A DNA stretch of 25,412 nucleotides. Origin: a virus. Made by a program: the position numbers and the translations under genes. Location: IMG/VR virus record IMGVR_UViG_3300047560_001944, positions 1 through 25,412 of that record. The stretch is one strand, 5' to 3'. Of this stretch, positions 9,301 to 16,407 are shown in pieces (positions within the stretch are counted from its first letter, which is position 1; each line of letters opens with the position of its first letter). The notes below the pieces were generated by a model. That model was not told where the DNA came from. It saw only the letters and a program-made list of their open reading frames with translations, and searched no databases.

Positions 9301-10491
9301 GGCGATTCAGGCTACTCAGGTCGTTCTGGCTATTCAGGTCTATCCGGTGAATCAGGGTATTCGGGCTTGTCAGGGTACTCAGGTTTATCTGGCGACTCAG
9401 GTTACTCTGGGCGTTCAGGGTATTCGGGTGAATCAGGCTACTCCGGAATTTCAGGTATCTCGGGCTACTCAGGCATCTCGGGCATCTCTGGGATCTCAGG
9501 TTACTCCGGCATCTCGGGTATCTCAGGTTACTCAGGAATTTCAGGTATCTCAGGTTACTCAGGAATTTCAGGTATCTCAGGTTACTCAGGCATTTCAGGT
9601 ATCTCAGGTTACTCAGGAATTTCAGGTATCTCAGGTTACTCAGGCATTTCAGGTATCTCAGGCTACTCAGGAATCTCTGGAATCTCGGGTTACTCAGGCA
9701 TTTCAGGTATCTCAGGTTACTCAGGAATCTCTGGCATTTCAGGGGTTAGCGGCTATTCTGGTCTAGTTGGTAGACCCGGTCTTGATGCTACCTCTACCGC
9801 TTTTGGCGCACAGTTTGGATCTGCCGGCACTGGCACTGGTTCGACGCCCCCTCCCCTTCAGGCTCAATTTTTAACATCAAAACAAACCCCATACCACTTT
9901 ACAAGCCCTCTGGCGGCGGTCCTTGCCTTGTCAAAAGCCATGGATACAGAGGAAAATCGGGCATCGCAGGGTGAAAATACAATGCAAACACCACATTACA
10001 GTTATGGCAACGTCAGCTCAATTGATGAAATTCTGGGTCTACCCGGCAATTTCTCTGCGCTTGATGGAAACGGAGAGACCCCCGCTGACGTTGAGGCGGC
10101 TACCGGCGGTTTGATGGCGTCTCCGTTGATGGCCGCGGCTGGTGGTACGACTGGCACCAGATACGGCAAATACGCCGCTGGAGGGCTTCCTGGCAACGTC
10201 ATTCACCACTCGGGTAAGGCTCGGGTTGACTTCCGCCGTGGAGACGCTGTAACGGGCGCTGGAGATGGTCAGAGTGATGACATCCCCGCTATGCTTGCCG
10301 ATGGGGAGTTTGTGTTCCCTGCGGACGTTGTGGCGGCTATTGGCAACGGGTCGACCAAGGCTGGAAGCGACAAGTTGTATGACATGATGCACGGCATTCG
10401 CGCGCATGTCCGTTCGGCAAAACCCAAAGATTTGCCCCCTGAAATCAAATCGCCCTTGGATTTCCTGGGCAAAAAACATAGAAAGGCTTGA
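6328..10491 (+). CDS. Very large mosaic virion protein with EF-hand-like loop and collagen-like Gly-X-Ser tract
   Basis: 1387 residues, the largest gene here. In order: a near-perfect EF-hand/dockerin-type calcium loop at 30-41 (D30, N32, D34, G35, I37, D41); a hydrophobic Ala/Gly-rich region about 225-300; four FPxxxxYxxYxGDxxxY repeats about 449-555; a LGRDPTPEEY segment near 570 resembling DUF4214; Ser/Thr-rich and Gly-rich linkers about 850-930; a Gly-X-Ser tract about 962-1147; and a C-terminal DDIPAMLADGEFVFPADVV motif near 1310. That C-terminal motif is known from many environmental phage tail and tape-measure-like proteins. It is probably a tail-tip or internal virion protein. The exact role is not determinable from sequence alone. 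It begins 1 bp after the preceding stop. Confidence 0.8.
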   Translation: MTTPLEQAQSDVHNAMQIYLGKANFDPAYDANKDGKINYEDVTALNRQYVQMLDDRVAETNSILKAGEGNRNFFQVTRRDVDLNPELSAQQLANNTVVNYWSQQSEPYSRVMSAINNGTAKFSQMQVGENEGGSPITELVLTTDPKNPDWRNSLTLKPTGTPNVYQFSVYNQVAAGNISGVLVGNPETGFVAPILNASTQFAYTPGSPGGVIRNIVSGITSGVSSLGPLGAVALAYATSGLSAELGAAMGLEGAAATLVGNTLLQTTLNGGDVGKALTNSLISYAGASAGGLAGQFAKGGELGEFLQQNPQYAATIANTATRAALTGQSLEDAVKAATISVGTDAALSKIDAFNGLDKQTQNVIRNAVAAELQGKDVNLPGLLTNAAINGVTSYALNQNEDFKKLDPTLKSLLVTELSAGLQGRPLDQAAINWAMNQGTQAINKAVMFPNASAYAQYSGDINAYTAAENNSMAIDAGFPDYKTYQEYGGDRDLFTATQAGFPDVKTFQQYEGDTQRYQLDKRNEKAVTLGFPDDETLQRYNGDVNLYKKDLVAEQNHQTILDTFRSVLGRDPTPEEYQRFAGENAINIKQNLVPSDLSEQGKQNYLDLIKQGTDATNAYSLAKAFDTNYSRWSEADQYAKLTPENTALLDVLQPGSEGFMTKFNDIIEKEISLGDKGNMIPLGNGMYLNNEVLWKKDANGDWNGEVLSQDQVKEYSDWADQYKKTLATTDTGTKTTDSVTGGTGQDTVSGGSSTVTTPAGDISSAEGSRLKEIGALLGLGTNVPDAIKSALFGSGSIGAADGGFSLITVDAPLREQVLTFIVNDLNNPNSPLTPEEKETFKTIAENIQTSLDQTKAAETTDTTKTTVDVTKTPADVTKVTPSTSSTTSSTSSTSTATSDGGSSVVGGGGGEGGGEGGGGGTDGQSGVSTVIGATNGTGTTSATGSTGSTGSTGFSGVTTITGESGRSGYSGLSGTSGLSGYSGLSGYSGLSGDSGYSGRSGYSGLSGESGYSGLSGYSGLSGDSGYSGRSGYSGESGYSGISGISGYSGISGISGISGYSGISGISGYSGISGISGYSGISGISGYSGISGISGYSGISGISGYSGISGISGYSGISGISGYSGISGISGYSGISGISGVSGYSGLVGRPGLDATSTAFGAQFGSAGTGTGSTPPPLQAQFLTSKQTPYHFTSPLAAVLALSKAMDTEENRASQGENTMQTPHYSYGNVSSIDEILGLPGNFSALDGNGETPADVEAATGGLMASPLMAAAGGTTGTRYGKYAAGGLPGNVIHHSGKARVDFRRGDAVTGAGDGQSDDIPAMLADGEFVFPADVVAAIGNGSTKAGSDKLYDMMHGIRAHVRSAKPKDLPPEIKSPLDFLGKKHRKA
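9211..9766 (+). repeat. Tandem repeat tract encoding Gly-X-Ser triplets
   Basis: About 60 consecutive G-X-S triplets, where X is mainly Tyr, Ile or Leu and the third place is almost always Ser. From about 9440 to 9740 the order becomes regular, roughly eleven copies of a 27-bp unit encoding GYSGISGIS. Neighbouring units are nearly identical at DNA level and differ mostly by third-base changes (GGAATTTCA versus GGCATTTCA). One extra GIS triplet near 9489 shows the unit can change length. The tract leaves a second frame open as a by-product. Confidence 0.92.
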
Positions 10492-10493
10492 TC

Positions 10494-11513
10494 ATGCCGG
10501 ATATTTTTCAAGGCGTTGCCGCACCAGACGTAAACACATCCAAGACTGTTGGCACTGAGGCGCCAAAGTATTACGGCGACTACCTCTCCGGTATTGCCGC
10601 TACTGGAACTTCGATGCTCGGGAAATCGGGGACAGATCTTGTTGCTGGCATGACGCCTCTACAGTTGGCGGGCATCTCTGGTACGAGTGGCGCCGCCATG
10701 GCTTATCAGCCTGGACTGTCTGGAGCCGCCGCCGCCGCTTCTACTGCCGCTGGTGGTCTGACGCCAGAGAACATCCAAGCCATGATGAACCCGTTCCAGG
10801 CGAACGTGGTCAATGAGATGGAGCGTCTGTCCAACCAGCAGATGCAACGCAACCTGTTGCCGGCATTGAAGGGCGCCTTTACCTCCACTGGAGGTTTGGG
10901 TAGCCAGCGCATGATGGGCGCTCTGGGTCAGATGGGTGCTGATGTTTCGGCAAACCTGACTGGATTGCAAACCAAAGAGATGGAGACTGGATACCAGAAT
11001 GCAGTGACCAACGCTTTGCGCAATCTGGAGGCTCAACGTACCGGTGCCGCTACGGAAGCCGATATTGCAGGCAAGGCGCAAGAGCTGGGACTGACGGGGC
11101 AGAATGCCATGATCAAGGCTGGCGCGCTGGAGCAAGCGCAAAACCAAGCCGTGCTTGATGCGCCGACCAAGCGTGCCGCAGACGTTGCCGCTCTAATGAA
11201 GGGCTACAACGTGCCGGTGACCACAACAGAGACCTACCATGGTCCTATGGCAGGCGTATATGGCACATCTCCGCTGGCTCAATTGACAGGCTTGGGCACC
11301 TTGATTGGCGCCTTGAATACTGCTGGCACAGGCTCCAGTGGTATCACGCCTTGGCAAAACATCATGCGTGGCTTTTCTGGCATAAATTGGTCAGATCCAT
11401 CTTCTTGGTTTGGCTCGAATAACTCTTCCAGTTCTTCTTCCGGAAACGATTTCAATGTAAATCAAACCGTGCAACAAGAAAACGCCAACAATAACAACAA
11501 TACATATGAATGA
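10494..11513 (+). CDS. Probable internal virion / DNA-ejection protein
   Basis: 339 residues, Ala/Gly/Gln-rich and largely helical. The segment MMNPFQANVVNEMERL followed by QRNLLPALKGAFTSTGGLGSQRM (about 98-142) resembles proteins placed after the tail genes in environmental podoviruses. The C-terminus is a low-complexity Ser then Asn tail (SSSSSSG, then NNNNNTYE). ATG 10494 is chosen over TTG 10488 because GAAAGG at 10481-10486 is well spaced from it. It is the first of three consecutive large proteins matching the usual trio of ejection proteins in position and size. The role is inferred, not shown. Confidence 0.6.
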   Translation: MPDIFQGVAAPDVNTSKTVGTEAPKYYGDYLSGIAATGTSMLGKSGTDLVAGMTPLQLAGISGTSGAAMAYQPGLSGAAAAASTAAGGLTPENIQAMMNPFQANVVNEMERLSNQQMQRNLLPALKGAFTSTGGLGSQRMMGALGQMGADVSANLTGLQTKEMETGYQNAVTNALRNLEAQRTGAATEADIAGKAQELGLTGQNAMIKAGALEQAQNQAVLDAPTKRAADVAALMKGYNVPVTTTETYHGPMAGVYGTSPLAQLTGLGTLIGALNTAGTGSSGITPWQNIMRGFSGINWSDPSSWFGSNNSSSSSSGNDFNVNQTVQQENANNNNNTYE

Positions 11514-13057
11514 TTGGATCTAATATGGATGGCCCACTATCTCAATCTAACGCCGGCAAAATTGACACATCCCGGTTTGATGCCTCCCAAGACGCTTTGA
11601 CCAAGGCTTATGAAAATTTAACGTCTGCGCTTGGAGCAAGAAACGAGGGTGACAAAACAAGAGAATTGCTTTTGGCAATCTCTCAAGGAATGTTGACGCC
11701 CGGACCTACTGGCTCTTTTGGCGAAAGCCTTGGTCAAGCCGCCGGTAATGTCATGAAGGTTCAACGATCACAAGAAGCCGATGCTCTTGAGAACGCCAAG
11801 ATGCGTCTTGAGATGGCGAAAGCTGGTCGTGGTATTGCTCAAGAGCAGGCTGTCTCTCAAGCCATTCCGCAGATTTACAGACAGACAGAAGCCGGCATGG
11901 AGGTCAACCCCGAGGCTCTGCAAACTTTGGCTCGAGTGACTGGCGATCCAAAGTATGTGGAAATGCTGTATCAGCACGATAAGACAAAGAGACTTCGTGA
12001 AGCTGGTCAAAACGTCTTTACTCAGATTGTTACCAAAGGTGAAAACGGAGAAGAAAAAACATCATATCAATTCAATCCAAACTCTGTGTTTGCTCTTGCC
12101 AAAGCGTCTGACAATCCGATGGAGACGATTGCCAAGTATGCCGACATGGTGCCAAAGCTACGCAAGGCTGGCATGTTGAAAGACCTGTCTGGTGACATCT
12201 CTACCCCGTTTGATGCGATTGCCCTAATGGCGGCAAATTTGGGATCTGCTGGTCCTGCTTATGCTGAACAAGCAAGGCGTCTTGCCAAGCAATATCAAAC
12301 CGGCATGATTGATGACGACAAAGCCAACACGCTTGCCACTCAGATGATGCAAACCTTGGTTGCATCTATGGATCGTCAGTCTCAATTGCAAAACACCAAA
12401 GTCATGCAAGAGTTCCAACGCATGATGTCTTTGCAAAATTTTGAGATGAATCAACAAAAGCTTGAAGACAAGCGCAAAGAGCAAGAAGGCAAGTTGACCG
12501 ATGAACAAAAAGAGACCTACAAAAAGATCATCATTCCGATTGTCAATGAGGGCGTAAAAGGAAACACCGCATTGATGCAAGTTGAGCGTCTTTCCAACGT
12601 AATTCAAAATGCTCCAAGCGGAACTTTGCAAGGTTTGTATGCGTCATCTATTGGTCGTTTGTTTGGCACGGATGACAACACCGCACTGCGTGAACTTCAA
12701 GGTCTAAGCAAGGGTTTGATCCCAATGATTCCTCGTTTGCCGGGGTCTGCGTCTAACCTTGACTCAAATAATCTTGAAAAATCTGTCATGCAGTTGTCTG
12801 ACCCGACGCTTACCAATAAGCAACGGGCTGATTTGATTGTTCAGATTAAAGATGGATTTAAGGCATTGACCGACAGAGCTGAGTCTGTTCAAACCCATTG
12901 GGATTCCTACAAAAAATTTGATCCCAAGATTTTGAACCCTGAACCCGCAAAGCCTGCCGCACCAAAATCGGGTACTCCTGCGGCTTCTGTAACGCCACCT
13001 GCCTCTGCGGCGCCAGTACTTCGATGGAATCCGGCAACAAAACAATTTGAACAATGA
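11510..13057 (+). CDS. Probable internal virion / DNA-ejection protein
   Basis: 515 residues, predicted almost wholly helical, with Gln/Lys/Glu-rich coiled-coil stretches (about 80-125 and 285-345). A Pro/Ala-rich linker (PAKPAAPKSGTPAASVTPPAS) leads to the short C-terminal motif RWNPATKQFEQ, a closing motif I recall from other phage internal proteins. ATG 11510 overlaps the preceding stop (ATGA). An in-frame ATG at 11525 (MDGPLSQS) is an alternative start. Second of the three large proteins at the end of the late block, it is likely packaged in the capsid and ejected with DNA. Confidence 0.58.
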   Translation: MIGSNMDGPLSQSNAGKIDTSRFDASQDALTKAYENLTSALGARNEGDKTRELLLAISQGMLTPGPTGSFGESLGQAAGNVMKVQRSQEADALENAKMRLEMAKAGRGIAQEQAVSQAIPQIYRQTEAGMEVNPEALQTLARVTGDPKYVEMLYQHDKTKRLREAGQNVFTQIVTKGENGEEKTSYQFNPNSVFALAKASDNPMETIAKYADMVPKLRKAGMLKDLSGDISTPFDAIALMAANLGSAGPAYAEQARRLAKQYQTGMIDDDKANTLATQMMQTLVASMDRQSQLQNTKVMQEFQRMMSLQNFEMNQQKLEDKRKEQEGKLTDEQKETYKKIIIPIVNEGVKGNTALMQVERLSNVIQNAPSGTLQGLYASSIGRLFGTDDNTALRELQGLSKGLIPMIPRLPGSASNLDSNNLEKSVMQLSDPTLTNKQRADLIVQIKDGFKALTDRAESVQTHWDSYKKFDPKILNPEPAKPAAPKSGTPAASVTPPASAAPVLRWNPATKQFEQ

Positions 13058-13065
13058 GGTGACGT

Positions 13066-14841
13066 ATGCCGCAAGTCGTTGACGTTGTTGGATATGGAAA
13101 CATTGAGTTCCCTGATGGCATGAGCAAAGCCGATATGGCTGATGCTCTCAAAAAGTTGCCGCCTAAGGAACCCGAGAAGAAGAAGGTAGAAGTATCCGAA
13201 GCGGATATGCGCAAGCAGACAAACCCGTTTGCAGATTCTGAGACCGTCTACGACCCCGTGAGCGGCGCACCGATGGGGACTGGTGCTGGTGCTGGCGCTA
13301 CCCTGTTGGCGGGCGCCACGGGCGTTCTGAACCCGATTGCTGGCGCTTTGCAGTTCGCTGGTATCAACAAGCCCGCTCAGAAGCTTGCTGAAATCAGCAA
13401 GACAGCCAAGGAAATTGGTGGAACCCCCGCCAAAGTAGCCGAGTTTGCTGGTGAGGTTGGAAGCCCTTTGCCTATCAAGGGCGGGAATGTTGTTGAGGGT
13501 CTGCTCAAGAAGACGCCTTTGGCTGGTTCCGTGATGGCTCGCACTGGCGCTCAAGGCGCTGTCCAGGGCGCCCTCAGCCCCACCGAAGTGACGCCGGATA
13601 TGTCTTATGCCGACATGCTAACCGAGAAGGCTAAACAGGCTGGTACGGGCGCTGGCTTTGGTGCTGTGGCTGGTAAGGCTGTGCAAGCCGCCATGGCGCC
13701 TCAAGTGTCCGACAAGTTGCAAATGCTCAAAGACATGGGCATGAAGTATTTCACTCCCGGGCAGTTGTCAAGCCAGATCCCAATTGTCGGCAAGGGCATG
13801 CAAATGTTTGAGCAGGGCTTGACCAGCTTACCGTTCTCTGGTGCCATGATCCGTCATGGTCTTGATGTCAGCGCTCAGGACTTCAACCGCGCCATGGCAA
13901 ACCAAGTCCTAAAGCCCTTGAATGACAAAGTTCCCAAGGACATCAAGGCTGGCAACGACATGGTGGATTACATTCAAAACGCAGTCTCTGACGCCTACCG
14001 CGGCATTGAAAAGAAGATCGACTTCCGCAACGTCATGAACCCCAAGACCAAGCAAGACACTGTTGGGTTCTTGCGGGACAAGTTTACTGATGTTGCTCAG
14101 GACAAGCCCATTGAGCATCAGAAGGTGATCTTTGATGAGCTAAAGTCCGCTTTGTTGGATAGCTTAGAGCGCAAGGGTCGTTTGAGTGGAGAAGAGTTCA
14201 GGATTGCCGAGAAAAACTTGGGCGCCAAAGCCAACGCCTACATGAAAGACCCCAAGACGCAAGACATCGGTATTGCCCTGCGTCAGATGCAAGATTCTTT
14301 GCGCAACGAGTTGACCATGCAGAACCCGAAGGTTGGCAACGAGCTTCGTGCCATTCATGACGCATTCAAGCGTTATCTGCGGGTTGAGCGTGCCGCCGCC
14401 TATCGTGGTGCGGCGGAGGGCGTTTTCTCCCCCCAACAGTTCCAGTCCGCAACCGAGGCTCTGGCTGGTCGCCGTGGAGCCGCTACGGGGCGTGGAATGA
14501 TGATGCCTGAAGCTCAGGCTGGCGTGGATGTGCTTGGCAAGACGATGCCCTCTAGCGGCACCGCAGAGCGCCTCCTGACCGCCTCACAAGCCGGCAAAAT
14601 GGTTGGCATGGGTGGAGCAGAGGCGGCGGTTGGATATACGGCGCCACAGGTCATGGTGCCCTTGGCTTTGACCGGTATGCTGTACAACCGACCTGCCATG
14701 AACTTGATGACCAAGCTGGCAACAGATCGTCCGCAGGTTATGAAACAAATGGCTGGACCACTGTCCACCTTGGCGGCAAAGAGTGCTGGCGTTCAACAGC
14801 CTCCTCAACCAGTGGTGCCAGCCACAACGCCGCTTGATTGA
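13066..14841 (+). CDS. Probable internal virion / DNA-ejection protein with Gly/Ala-rich hydrophobic segments
   Basis: 591 residues. The N-terminus contains IEFPDGMSKADMADALKK, a short FPDGMS motif seen at the start of many large phage internal proteins. Residues about 65-90 (GTGAGAGATLLAGATGVLNP), 150-220 and 510-550 are Gly/Ala-rich and hydrophobic, able to interact with membrane, and the middle is helical and charged. No lysozyme or transglycosylase motif is visible. It is last in the late operon and is followed by an intrinsic terminator. Ribosome site: GAGGTGA before ATG 13066. Confidence 0.6.
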   Translation: MPQVVDVVGYGNIEFPDGMSKADMADALKKLPPKEPEKKKVEVSEADMRKQTNPFADSETVYDPVSGAPMGTGAGAGATLLAGATGVLNPIAGALQFAGINKPAQKLAEISKTAKEIGGTPAKVAEFAGEVGSPLPIKGGNVVEGLLKKTPLAGSVMARTGAQGAVQGALSPTEVTPDMSYADMLTEKAKQAGTGAGFGAVAGKAVQAAMAPQVSDKLQMLKDMGMKYFTPGQLSSQIPIVGKGMQMFEQGLTSLPFSGAMIRHGLDVSAQDFNRAMANQVLKPLNDKVPKDIKAGNDMVDYIQNAVSDAYRGIEKKIDFRNVMNPKTKQDTVGFLRDKFTDVAQDKPIEHQKVIFDELKSALLDSLERKGRLSGEEFRIAEKNLGAKANAYMKDPKTQDIGIALRQMQDSLRNELTMQNPKVGNELRAIHDAFKRYLRVERAAAYRGAAEGVFSPQQFQSATEALAGRRGAATGRGMMMPEAQAGVDVLGKTMPSSGTAERLLTASQAGKMVGMGGAEAAVGYTAPQVMVPLALTGMLYNRPAMNLMTKLATDRPQVMKQMAGPLSTLAAKSAGVQQPPQPVVPATTPLD

Positions 14842-14864
14842 ACATGCCGTGTCTCCCGGCGTGT

Positions 14865-14893
14865 ACCGAGTGCAGTTGCCACTTTTACTCGGT
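14865..14893 (+). other. Inverted repeat between last late gene and terminator
   Basis: ACCGAGT (14865-14871) and ACTCGGT (14887-14893) can form a 7-bp stem with a 15-nt loop just upstream of the terminator hairpin. No U-tract follows it. It may protect the 3' end of the late mRNA or serve as a weak terminator on the opposite strand. Function unknown. Confidence 0.45.
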
Positions 14894-14900
14894 CTGTTCG

Positions 14901-14930
14901 CCCCCAGGTTCATCGCCTGGGGGTCTTTTT
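14901..14930 (+). terminator. Rho-independent terminator of the late operon
   Basis: A perfect 8-bp stem CCCCCAGG / CCTGGGGG (14901-14908 with 14916-14923) with the 7-nt loop TTCATCG is followed by TCTTTTT. It ends the rightward late transcript. On the other strand the hairpin is not followed by a T-run, so it acts mainly rightward. Its T-tract touches the stop codon of the convergent minus-strand gene. Confidence 0.92.
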
Positions 14931-15153
14931 AAGCGTGTCCTCCAACGCATCCAAACAAAAGCATGGTCTTCTCTTGCATGTCTTGCATGTCGTCCATGGC
15001 ATGTGTGTAGCCCTGCTCCCAGATCAAACGGATGACCTTGGCTTTGTACGCCTCCTCGGACTTACATCCGCGGTCGTACAAATCCGACAGAGTCTTGATC
15101 TCCTCAAGATTCCATTCGAGTTCGCCATTGTCATTGATCTTTAACAGGATCAT
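14929..15153 (-). CDS. Small acidic protein of unknown function
   Basis: 74 residues, not recognised. The N-terminus reads ILLKINDNGELEWNLEEI, followed by a helix with YDRGCKSEEAYKAKVIRLIWEQGY and a Met-rich end (HAMDDMQDMQEKTM). It is the last gene of the leftward operon, and its TAA abuts the T-tract of the convergent late terminator. It starts 16 bp after the preceding gene's stop. Confidence 0.7.
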   Translation of the reverse strand: MILLKINDNGELEWNLEEIKTLSDLYDRGCKSEEAYKAKVIRLIWEQGYTHAMDDMQDMQEKTMLLFGCVGGHA

Positions 15154-15169
15154 AAAAACCTGTGGATAG

Positions 15170-15391
15170 TTAAATTAACCCCAATTGTCGAGCCGCATCC
15201 ACTTCCATGTCAATCTGACGCAAATCTGACTGACTGCCTGGGAAACCATAGTTGCATGCTATTTGGTCACGAACAAGGTGGTATCTCTTGGCGTCTTCCT
15301 GTGCCTGCCGAAGCATTTCAAGAAAGACTGGAAGTTGAGAGTGGGTCCAGCCATCGCCAAAAAGCTCGGTGATGAACTGGACTGGGGTCAT
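15170..15391 (-). CDS. Small phage protein of the A-x-R-Y-x-x-x-R-D type
   Basis: 73 residues. A helical N-terminus (FITELFGDGW, then LPVFLEMLRQAQEDAKRYHLVRDQ) is followed by a C-terminal IDMEVDAARQLGLI. The arrangement KRYHLVRD...(M)EVDAA resembles a widespread family of tiny phage early proteins with AxRYRWLRD and a C-terminal DAAIDAA motif. Their function is unknown, and the resemblance is from memory. Its ATG overlaps the upstream stop (ATGA, 15388-15391). Confidence 0.72.
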   Translation of the reverse strand: MTPVQFITELFGDGWTHSQLPVFLEMLRQAQEDAKRYHLVRDQIACNYGFPGSQSDLRQIDMEVDAARQLGLI

Positions 15392-15615
15392 AGTTTGCCC
15401 CGGACTTCTTGTAGCTTATCAGCCACATGGGAGTTGAGGGAGCGGACAAACTTGATGCACATCTCACGCTCGAGCTTCACGATAGCTGGAGCCGCCGCCA
15501 TGATGAAGGCGTCTGCCAGCTTTTGGAGGTCTTCCTCAAGGAAGTTGTGGTTCTCCTCAAGGTGGGCGTCTCTGAACGCCTCCTTGATGCCTTTGAGGTC
15601 GAGGAACGGGTTCAT
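15388..15615 (-). CDS. Small helical protein of unknown function
   Basis: 75 residues, strongly helical and acidic in the first half (LEENHNFLEEDLQKLADAF), with an Ala-rich middle (IMAAAPAIVKLE) and a basic C-terminus. No family is recognised. It is coupled at both ends by ATGA overlaps (15612-15615 upstream and 15388-15391 downstream), so it is translated as part of the leftward operon. Confidence 0.75.
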   Translation of the reverse strand: MNPFLDLKGIKEAFRDAHLEENHNFLEEDLQKLADAFIMAAAPAIVKLEREMCIKFVRSLNSHVADKLQEVRGKL

Positions 15616-15779
15616 TCTGGGTACTTCTTGTATTCTTGTTGGACGATGCTGGGCAGGCTTCCAAGGCGCTTGACGTACTGTCGCAACCCCTTGGGCATGC
15701 CGCCCTCCTTGGCGATTTGCTTCTCGCGCTTGTTCATGTACTCGCGTTGCATGGCGCGAACTTGTTTGCGGTTACTCAT
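15612..15779 (-). CDS. Small basic protein of unknown function
   Basis: 55 residues, very rich in Lys, Arg and Gln (MSNRKQVRAMQREYMNKRE, then KRLGSLPSIVQQEYKKYPE). The frame is open further upstream, but ATG 15779 is chosen because it overlaps the stop of the N4 gp49-family gene as ATGA (15776-15779). The high positive charge suggests nucleic-acid contact. That is a guess. Confidence 0.72.
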   Translation of the reverse strand: MSNRKQVRAMQREYMNKREKQIAKEGGMPKGLRQYVKRLGSLPSIVQQEYKKYPE

Positions 15780-16228
15780 GCCGGTTTCCTTCCTGGACGT
15801 TGCTTGGGTGTTCCATCTTTTTTCAAACCCCATGGAGCCTTCTTGGATTTGCGCTTGGGAACTTTCACAACTTCGGCGCTCCAGGTCTTGTGTACCTCAT
15901 CAAACTCAGCGTTGATTTGTTCCATAACATTTTGAGCCACTATTTTTTTGGGGTTGGTGGCAACAGGCAACGCTCGATCCCAGTACAGCTTCTCAGCCAA
16001 CAAATAGCCCTCCAGCACCCAGATCTGGCGGAAGGCATCTTCAAACGCAATGTCTCGACCCATGATCAGGTCAAAGTTGTCGATGTCAACGCATGCGCTG
16101 AAACCTTTGACAGTGAAGCCATTTTGAAGCGTCAAGATGCACAAAGTCGATCGACCATCGGGCAACACGATGTATTGCTGATCAACGATCTTTTCCTGAA
16201 TGCCCATTTTTGTGACTTTGTTCTCCAT
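15776..16228 (-). CDS. N4 gp49 / Sf6 gene 66 family protein
   Basis: 150 residues. The core IVLPDGRSTLCILTLQNGFTV, then SACVDIDNFDLIMGRDIAFEDAFRQIWVLEGYLLAE (about 22-75) matches the family known from phage N4 gp49 and Sf6 gene 66, whose role is not established. A C-terminal extension after about residue 115 is highly basic (KVPKRKSKKAPWGLKKDG, ending QRPGRKPA), like an AT-hook-type DNA-binding tail. ATG 16228 is chosen over the much longer open frame because AGGAGA (16235-16240) is ideally spaced and the family's N-terminus starts here. Confidence 0.88.
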   Translation of the reverse strand: MENKVTKMGIQEKIVDQQYIVLPDGRSTLCILTLQNGFTVKGFSACVDIDNFDLIMGRDIAFEDAFRQIWVLEGYLLAEKLYWDRALPVATNPKKIVAQNVMEQINAEFDEVHKTWSAEVVKVPKRKSKKAPWGLKKDGTPKQRPGRKPA

Positions 16229-16239
16229 TTTTTCTCTCC

Positions 16240-16407
16240 TTAAAACCAACCAAACCAAAGACCGGTTCCGTGGACACAGCCAACCGGGAAGAAGATTGCC
16301 CCTGCCAACAGGAACAACCACGATGCTGTCTTGATGCAAGCGATGACATGGGTGAGCCACGCACCGATTACCCAGACCACGACAATGAAGGGAAACATTT
16401 CGCTCAT
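16240..16407 (-). CDS. 55-residue membrane protein, too short for usual ORF cut-offs
   Basis: The reading frame begins ATG 16407 and stops TAA 16240-16242. The product is MSEMFPFIVVVWVIGAW, then LTHVIACIKTASWLFLLAG, then AIFFPVGCVHGTGLWFGWF. It has two hydrophobic segments (about 6-24 and 29-46) and a Trp/Phe/Gly-rich end, so it is probably a two-pass inner-membrane protein. The ATG overlaps the nuclease stop as ATGA (16404-16407), and its stop lies just before the ribosome site of the next gene, so the spacing fits a real operon member exactly. The function is unknown. Similar HG-x-G-x-WFGW endings occur in other phage small membrane proteins, as far as I recall. Confidence 0.8.
   Translation of the reverse strand: MSEMFPFIVVVWVIGAWLTHVIACIKTASWLFLLAGAIFFPVGCVHGTGLWFGWF

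Noticed and set aside
9119-9766. A 215-codon second open frame across the Gly-X-Ser tract
   Set aside because: It is open only because the repeat lacks stops in that frame. Its product (QVSQVTQEFQ repeats) is a by-product of the period-27 DNA, and it starts inside the real gene without a ribosome site.
9211-9766. Diversity-generating retroelement target in the virion protein
   Set aside because: No reverse transcriptase or template repeat is visible; variation here is by unit number, not adenine-site change.
15263-16243. Several plus-strand frames opposite the leftward operon
   Set aside because: Shadows of minus-strand genes that have ATGA couplings and family support.
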